Assembly (NCBI GenBank): GCA_002411515.1
Contig: DHTF01000032.1
Coordinates: forward strand, 1 to 11,794
Length of the DNA: 11,794 nt
Direction: 5' to 3'
DNA from: Proteiniphilum sp. UBA5267
GTDB taxonomy: Bacteria > Bacteroidota > Bacteroidia > Bacteroidales > Dysgonomonadaceae
This document shows, piece by piece, positions 7,845 to 11,794 of the stretch. The position numbers were made by a program, and so were the translations under genes. Under the pieces are notes generated by a model, which did not search any database, was not told the origin of the DNA, and saw nothing but the letters and a program-made list of their open reading frames with translations. The first letter of the stretch is position 1; each line of letters starts with the position of its first letter.

Positions 7845-9092
7845 ATGAAACTAGGAAAGTATAGCATCGGTGTGGGCGATCGTTTTACGTATCAGGGAAA
7901 AGCGCAATTGCGTGCAATCATGAAAGCCAATGAGACAGGATTGAATATTACACCGGTATGGAACAAGTCGAACAGAGAACATATTTATGTGGGGACTGTT
8001 CCTGTAGATACCCGCAAGGAGGCTGATGAGGCGGTTAAAGCACTGAATCATACCGGAGCTTACTTTGTGGATGCCGATCATATTAACCTGACTACCGTAT
8101 CGAAATATGTGGAGGTGTCTGATTTCTTTACGCTTGATGTGGCTTCCTTTATTGGTAAGGAGAGCAGCAAAGAGGAGGTGGATGCTTTTGTGGCTTCCTG
8201 TGAAAAATATCTCGGAGAACTGCATATCCCTGGTATGGAGGAACCCTTGCACATCACCAAAGAGTTGTTGACTAAGACTGCCGGTAAATTTCTGGCAGCC
8301 ACACAACATGCCTCTGAGATTTATGCTTACCTGAAAAAAGAGAAAGGAGAAGGTAATTTCATCACCGAGGTGTCGATGGATGAGGTGGAGACCCCGCAGA
8401 CTCCGGTGGAAATGCTCTTTATTCTGAAGATGCTTGCCAACAAAGGTGTGCCTGCACAAACCATTGCTCCCAAGTTTACCGGGCGTTTTAACAAGGGAGT
8501 AGACTACGTGGGCGACCTGGCACAGTTTGCCAAGGAATTCGAAGAGGATGTACTGGTGCTTGATTTTGCGGTGAAAGAATTCGGCCTGCCAGAAGAACTT
8601 AAGCTGAGCGTTCACTCGGGGAGCGATAAATTTTCCATTTACCCGATCATGGCAGAGGTGATTGCCAAATATGACAAGGGACTGCACTTGAAAACGGCCG
8701 GTACTACCTGGCTCGAGGAGGTGATAGGCCTCGCTGTTGCCGGTGGTGAAGGACTTGATCTGGCAAAGAAAATTTATGAAAATTCCTACAATCGTCAGGA
8801 AGAGTTGTGTGCTCCTTACGCCGATGTAATTGATATCGATGGCACAAAACTTCCCACCGTGGAGGAAGTGAAAGGCTGGTCGAGTGAAAAGTATGCCAAT
8901 ACGCTCCGTCATATTCCGGGCCATGCTGATTACAATTCCAATTTCCGCCAGTTGATTCATGTGGCTTACAAAGTAGCTGCAGAAATGGGAAAGGAGTATA
9001 CTGACCTGCTGGTGAAATATGCCGATGTGGTGGGATCCTGTGTGGAAGAGAACATTTACGACAGACATCTGAAAAGATTATTTGCGATTTAA
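7845..9092 (+). CDS. uxaE: Tagaturonate 3-epimerase (UxaE family), short form
   Basis: The 415-residue protein has blocks that I recall from the Thermotoga tagaturonate epimerase UxaE: GVGDRF near the N-terminus (9-14), FVDADH (74-79), EVSMDEVETPQTP (175-187), GVDYVGDLAQF (218-228), LSVHSGSDKFSIYP (254-267), HLKTAGTTWLEE (281-292) and NFRQLIHVAY (366-375). Conserved Asp/His/Glu in these blocks (D78, H79, D179, E180, H257, H281) are the likely metal and catalytic residues. The enzyme epimerises D-tagaturonate to D-fructuronate, so galacturonate and glucuronate share the later steps. Its position between uxaC and a mannonate-type dehydrogenase agrees with this. It begins close to where GVGDR occurs, so it seems to lack roughly 85 N-terminal residues found in the Thermotoga protein. 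There is no room for them, because uxaC ends 12 bp upstream. The homology is recalled, not searched. Confidence 0.87.
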   Translation: MKLGKYSIGVGDRFTYQGKAQLRAIMKANETGLNITPVWNKSNREHIYVGTVPVDTRKEADEAVKALNHTGAYFVDADHINLTTVSKYVEVSDFFTLDVASFIGKESSKEEVDAFVASCEKYLGELHIPGMEEPLHITKELLTKTAGKFLAATQHASEIYAYLKKEKGEGNFITEVSMDEVETPQTPVEMLFILKMLANKGVPAQTIAPKFTGRFNKGVDYVGDLAQFAKEFEEDVLVLDFAVKEFGLPEELKLSVHSGSDKFSIYPIMAEVIAKYDKGLHLKTAGTTWLEEVIGLAVAGGEGLDLAKKIYENSYNRQEELCAPYADVIDIDGTKLPTVEEVKGWSSEKYANTLRHIPGHADYNSNFRQLIHVAYKVAAEMGKEYTDLLVKYADVVGSCVEENIYDRHLKRLFAI

Positions 9093-9109
9093 ATCATAGA
9101 ATGGGCACG

Positions 9110-9119
9110 CAGATATCTG
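9110..9119. repeat. Palindrome CAGATATCTG in the uxaE-SDR gap
   Basis: A perfect 10-bp palindrome lies 17 nt after the uxaE stop, within a partly symmetrical context (ACG before, TGA after). It has no loop and no following T-run, so it is not a standard terminator. It may be a protein-binding site or chance. Confidence 0.3.
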
Positions 9120-9165
9120 TGACAATTTCTCGTTTTATGAAAGGAGTTTCACGTGATTTATTCCC

Positions 9166-9185
9166 AGTCGACCGGATAATCGACT
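9166..9185. promoter_or_regulatory. Inverted repeat AGTCGA-N8-TCGACT, candidate operator
   Basis: Two perfect 6-bp half-sites are separated by 8 nt and directly abut the -7-like box at 9186-9193. The repeat therefore covers the stretch between the -33 and -7 positions, where a bound repressor would block RNA polymerase. The identity of any binding protein is unknown. No T-run follows, which argues against a terminator. Confidence 0.38.
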
Positions 9186-9193
9186 TATATTTG
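9186..9193 (+). promoter_or_regulatory. Candidate internal -7 promoter box before the SDR gene
   Basis: TATATTTG matches TAnnTTTG and lies 29 nt before the ATG at 9223. I see no TTTG at the -33 spacing, so the promoter may be weak or need an activator. The 130-bp gap here is much longer than the 12 and 39 bp gaps on either side, which fits an internal start site. Confidence 0.4.
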
Positions 9194-9222
9194 TCCACGT
9201 CAAACATTAAAAAAAATATATT

Positions 9223-10035
9223 ATGTACGATTTTTTTGATATCAAAGGAAAAGTAATTGCCATCACGGGAGGGACCGGTGTACTGGGCACGTCGATGGTG
9301 AAATACCTGGCTGCGCATGGAGCCAAAGTGGCTGTGCTGGCAAGAAACAAACAAAAAGGAGATGAGCTCATAGAGCAGGTGAAAGCAGATGGGGGAGAGG
9401 CGATTTTCCTTCAAACAGATGTAACCAATGAGACCGTGTTGAAACAAAATGCCAAAGAGATTGCGGAGAAATATGGCACCATTGATGTGTTGATCAATGG
9501 CGCCGGAGGTAATATGCCGGGAGCAACAATTGGACCGAACAGCAACATTTTCGACCTGAAGATAGATGATTTCCGCAAGGTGGTCGATTTGAACCTGATG
9601 GGTACGGTGATGCCCACAGTCGTTTTTGCTGAATATATGGTAAAAGCGAAAAAAGGGAATATTGTGAACATTTCTTCTGCCTCCGCCCTGCGTCCCCTCA
9701 CACGAGTGGCCGGCTATGGAGCTGCTAAAGCAGCCGTAACAAACTTTACCAAATACATGGCCGGAGAGTTGGCTACCAAGTTTGGTGAGAATTTTCGGGT
9801 AAATGCTTTGTGCCCCGGCTTCTTCATCACTGAACAAAATAGGACATTGCTTACCAACCCCGACGGATCCTATTCCGATCGCGGGAACACGATCATCGCG
9901 CACACACCCTTCCGCCGCTTTGGTATTCCGGAAGATCTGCTCGGTACGTTGCACTATCTGGTGAGCGATGCGTCCAAATTTGTGACTGGTACAGTTGCCA
10001 TCGTCGATGGCGGTTTTGATGCGTTCAGTATTTAG
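9223..10035 (+). CDS. Short-chain dehydrogenase, probable D-mannonate oxidoreductase (fructuronate reductase)
   Basis: This 270-residue protein is a classical SDR with a Rossmann fold. It has the cofactor loop TGGTGVLG (15-22), NGAGG (92-96), the structural Asn124, catalytic Ser152, and Tyr165/Lys169 in YGAAK. The C-terminal part reads FVTGTVAIVDGG (253-264). The SDR class is certain. The substrate is inferred: it resembles the SDR-type D-mannonate oxidoreductase of Bacillus (YjmF/UxuB), which reduces D-fructuronate to D-mannonate, and this is exactly the step needed after UxaC and UxaE. The long-chain mannitol-dehydrogenase-type UxuB and UxaB of E. coli are not present in the window. Gluconate 5-dehydrogenase is the main alternative, since these SDRs are close relatives. 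It is 39 bp upstream of the kinase gene, and a possible internal promoter and palindrome precede it. Confidence 0.82.
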   Translation: MYDFFDIKGKVIAITGGTGVLGTSMVKYLAAHGAKVAVLARNKQKGDELIEQVKADGGEAIFLQTDVTNETVLKQNAKEIAEKYGTIDVLINGAGGNMPGATIGPNSNIFDLKIDDFRKVVDLNLMGTVMPTVVFAEYMVKAKKGNIVNISSASALRPLTRVAGYGAAKAAVTNFTKYMAGELATKFGENFRVNALCPGFFITEQNRTLLTNPDGSYSDRGNTIIAHTPFRRFGIPEDLLGTLHYLVSDASKFVTGTVAIVDGGFDAFSI

Positions 10036-10074
10036 CTGTCGTCTATTACATCATCAAATCAACACATCATTCGT

Positions 10075-11154
10075 ATGTCATTAAAATTAAAGAAAGATTT
10101 CAAATATGCGCTGGTCGTCCCCACCAGCATGGGGGTACGCATCACACCGGTGAACGCGCAGCCGGTACAGAGTACGAACCTGTTTCAGATGCAGGCTACC
10201 AGTGCCGAAACCAATGTGGCCAGTATTTCCTCTTACCTCGGGCTACCAGTAAAGGTGCTGACCACCTTTGTGAAGGAGAGCCCTATTGCAGCTTTTATTA
10301 AAGCTGATTTGCGGGCGCGTCACATGGACTATGAAGGTCCCGAAGTGCCGCAGGGTGGTCCCTGGGGATTCCGTCATCAGTTCAATATCGCCGACAGTGG
10401 CTTCGGACTACGGGGTCCCCGCGTGCAGAATGACCGTGCCGGTGAAGTAGGCAGGACATTGAATGTAAAAGATTTCGATCTCGAACGGATCTTCGGCGTG
10501 GAGGGTGTACAAATTGTGCATCTCTCCGGACTCATCGCCGCACTTTCGCCCGACACCAGTAACTTCTGTCTGGAGATCGCCCGCTATGCAAAAAAACATG
10601 GCACATTGATCTCTTTTGATCTCAATTACAGAGCTACTTTTTGGAAAGGACGGGAGGGAGAACTGCGCGAGGCCTTTACCGAAATAGCCTCTCTTGCTGA
10701 TATTCTCATTGGAAATGAAGAAGATTTTCAGTTGTGCCTTGGCATTGAAGGTCCCAAAGCAGGGGGTGAAAATATCGGAGACACCATGGATGCCTTCAAG
10801 GGGATGATCCTGAATGCACAGCAGGCATTTCCGAATGTATCGGTCTTCGCAAATACTCTCCGTGAAGTGATCAGTGCCAATGAACATCTCTGGGGGGCCA
10901 TTGTTTACGAAAATGGCACATGGCACGAAGCTCCTTTGCGCACCATCAATGTGATGGATCGCATTGGTGGAGGCGATGGCTTTGTAGGGGGTCTGCTCTA
11001 CAGCATCCTCAGAGAGATGTCATCCGAGAAATGGATTCAGTTTGCCTGGGCAAGCGGCGCTCTGGCCACGACATTCCTGACCGACTATGCACAACCAGCC
11101 GATGAGGATGTAATCTGGAGTATCTGGAAAGGCAACGCCAGGGTAAAGAGATGA
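10075..11154 (+). CDS. kdgK: PfkB-family sugar kinase, probable 2-keto-3-deoxygluconate kinase
   Basis: The 359-residue protein is a ribokinase/PfkB-fold kinase. The ATP-side signature DRIGGGDGF (295-303) contains the catalytic base Asp301. FDLNYRATFW (181-190) matches the D-x-N-x-R pattern typical of KDG kinases, and NEEDF (214-218) is also usual for the family. The substrate-side segment reads TSAETNVAS (42-50), where most PfkB enzymes have a Gly-Gly pair before the Asn. KDG kinase makes 2-keto-3-deoxy-6-phosphogluconate, which an aldolase then splits to pyruvate and glyceraldehyde 3-phosphate. The role is inferred from the neighbouring uronate genes; the PfkB fold itself is clear, but another keto-sugar acid could be the substrate. 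It is somewhat longer than common KdgK proteins (about 310-340 residues), with an extended segment at about 85-130 (GPWGFRHQF, GPRVQNDRAGEVG). Confidence 0.83.
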   Translation: MSLKLKKDFKYALVVPTSMGVRITPVNAQPVQSTNLFQMQATSAETNVASISSYLGLPVKVLTTFVKESPIAAFIKADLRARHMDYEGPEVPQGGPWGFRHQFNIADSGFGLRGPRVQNDRAGEVGRTLNVKDFDLERIFGVEGVQIVHLSGLIAALSPDTSNFCLEIARYAKKHGTLISFDLNYRATFWKGREGELREAFTEIASLADILIGNEEDFQLCLGIEGPKAGGENIGDTMDAFKGMILNAQQAFPNVSVFANTLREVISANEHLWGAIVYENGTWHEAPLRTINVMDRIGGGDGFVGGLLYSILREMSSEKWIQFAWASGALATTFLTDYAQPADEDVIWSIWKGNARVKR

Positions 11155-11166
11155 TCATTCAATGAG

Positions 11167-11181
11167 ACAATGTGACATTGT
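11167..11181. repeat. Inverted repeat ACAATG-TGA-CATTGT in the kdgK-gnd gap
   Basis: A perfect 6-bp stem with a 3-nt centre lies 12 nt after the kinase stop and about 50 nt before the gnd start. The stem is AT-rich and is not followed by a T-run, so it would be a poor intrinsic terminator. It could be an operator or an RNA-processing hairpin between the uronate genes and gnd. Confidence 0.35.
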
Positions 11182-11231
11182 GCCAATTTGATTTAGGTTC
11201 TTGTGTCTTGACAACAAATAAATATAAATTA

Positions 11232-11794
11232 ATGAAAGAAAAAGCAGATATTGGATTGATCGGATTGGCCGTGATGGGTGAGAATCTGGTCTTAAATATG
11301 GAAAGTAAAGGCTATACTGTGGCTGTTTTTAACCGGACCGTGGCCAAAGTGGACGATTTTTTAGCTGGGCGTGGAAAAGGGAAGAATTTCATTGGAGCTC
11401 ATTCGCTTGAAGAGTTTGTGGCATCCATCGAGCGCCCCCGCAAGGTGATGATGCTGGTGAAAGCAGGTAAGCCGGTAGATGATTTTATTGAGCTGCTCAT
11501 TCCGCTGCTCGAGCCGGGTGATATCATTATTGACGGAGGTAACAGCCACTTCCCCGACAGTATACGCAGGACAAAGTACGTGGAAAGCAAAGGCCTGTTG
11601 TATGTCGGGACTGGTGTTTCCGGTGGTGAAGAAGGTGCATTGAAAGGCCCCTCCATGATGCCTGGTGGTTCACCCGAGGCATGGCCCCACGTGAAAGAGA
11701 TCTTTCAGGCTGTAGCAGCCAAGGTTGACGGTGGTGTCCCCTGCTGCGACTGGGTAGGGGAGAATGGTGCAGGGCACTTCGTGAAGATGGTGCA
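11232..11794 (+). CDS. gnd: 6-phosphogluconate dehydrogenase, decarboxylating (N-terminal part, runs off right edge)
   Basis: The frame is open from ATG 11232 to the window end, 187 codons and two bases, which is somewhat over a third of the usual length of about 470-490. It carries the NADP-binding motif GLIGLAVMG (8-16) and NRT, then DGGNSHF, the substrate motif GVSGGEEGA and GAGHFVKMV at the edge, where Lys185 is the catalytic lysine. The enzyme oxidatively decarboxylates 6-phosphogluconate to ribulose 5-phosphate and makes NADPH in the oxidative pentose phosphate pathway. It is on the same strand as the uronate genes and 77 bp after the kinase, so it may be read through from them, although no clear own promoter or terminator is visible. 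In Bacteroidetes gnd is often followed by zwf and pgl, which would lie outside the window. Confidence 0.96.
   Translation, partial: MKEKADIGLIGLAVMGENLVLNMESKGYTVAVFNRTVAKVDDFLAGRGKGKNFIGAHSLEEFVASIERPRKVMMLVKAGKPVDDFIELLIPLLEPGDIIIDGGNSHFPDSIRRTKYVESKGLLYVGTGVSGGEEGALKGPSMMPGGSPEAWPHVKEIFQAVAAKVDGGVPCCDWVGENGAGHFVKMV

Noticed and set aside
7851..9068. 405-codon open frame antisense to uxaE
   Set aside because: It covers almost exactly the uxaE gene, is rich in Cys, His and Phe without any recognisable domain, and the sense strand has clear family motifs. Long antisense frames arise from codon bias.
9094..9954. 286-codon open frame antisense to the SDR gene
   Set aside because: No recognisable domain and no start context. 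The sense strand encodes a complete SDR with all catalytic residues.
1..11794. Mobile element, CRISPR array, tRNA/rRNA or defence system
   Set aside because: I saw no transposase, integrase, terminal repeats, regularly spaced repeats or RNA-gene signatures; coding density is explained by metabolic and sensory genes.

Overview
The window looks like chromosome from a Bacteroidetes bacterium, probably order Bacteroidales. The evidence is a SusC/RagA-type TonB-dependent transporter, a one-polypeptide hybrid two-component system (HTCS), moderate GC with AT-rich gene gaps, weak Shine-Dalgarno signals, and promoter boxes of the Bacteroides type (TTTG, then TAnnTTTG). There is no rRNA or other taxonomic marker, so no finer placement is supported.

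Layout. On the minus strand, positions 1-1562 hold the N-terminal third or so of a SusC-like transporter that runs off the left edge. A 234-bp divergent intergenic region separates it from a 1473-residue HTCS sensor/regulator (1797-6218, plus strand). After a 207-bp gap with a good promoter come four plus-strand genes for hexuronate catabolism: uronate isomerase uxaC, tagaturonate 3-epimerase uxaE, a short-chain dehydrogenase of the D-mannonate oxidoreductase (fructuronate reductase) type, and a PfkB-family kinase that is probably KDG kinase. The window ends inside gnd, 6-phosphogluconate dehydrogenase. Gene spacings are 12, 130, 39 and 77 bp.

How it fits together (inference from families and order). 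An outer-membrane SusC/SusD system imports an oligosaccharide, the HTCS senses it in the periplasm and switches on transcription, and the cytoplasmic enzymes break down the released hexuronate. UxaC converts galacturonate to tagaturonate and glucuronate to fructuronate. UxaE joins the two branches by epimerising tagaturonate to fructuronate. The SDR reduces fructuronate to mannonate. Mannonate dehydratase (UxuA) is needed next but is not in this window. The kinase would then phosphorylate 2-keto-3-deoxygluconate to KDPG. A uronate-rich glycan such as pectin is a reasonable guess for the substrate, but nothing here proves it.

I see no mobile element, CRISPR array, tRNA, rRNA or defence system. 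I found no clearly undescribed system. The points most worth a second look are the epimerase-based uronate route with a short UxaE, the non-canonical sugar-site motif in the kinase, and small palindromes beside possible promoters in the gaps.
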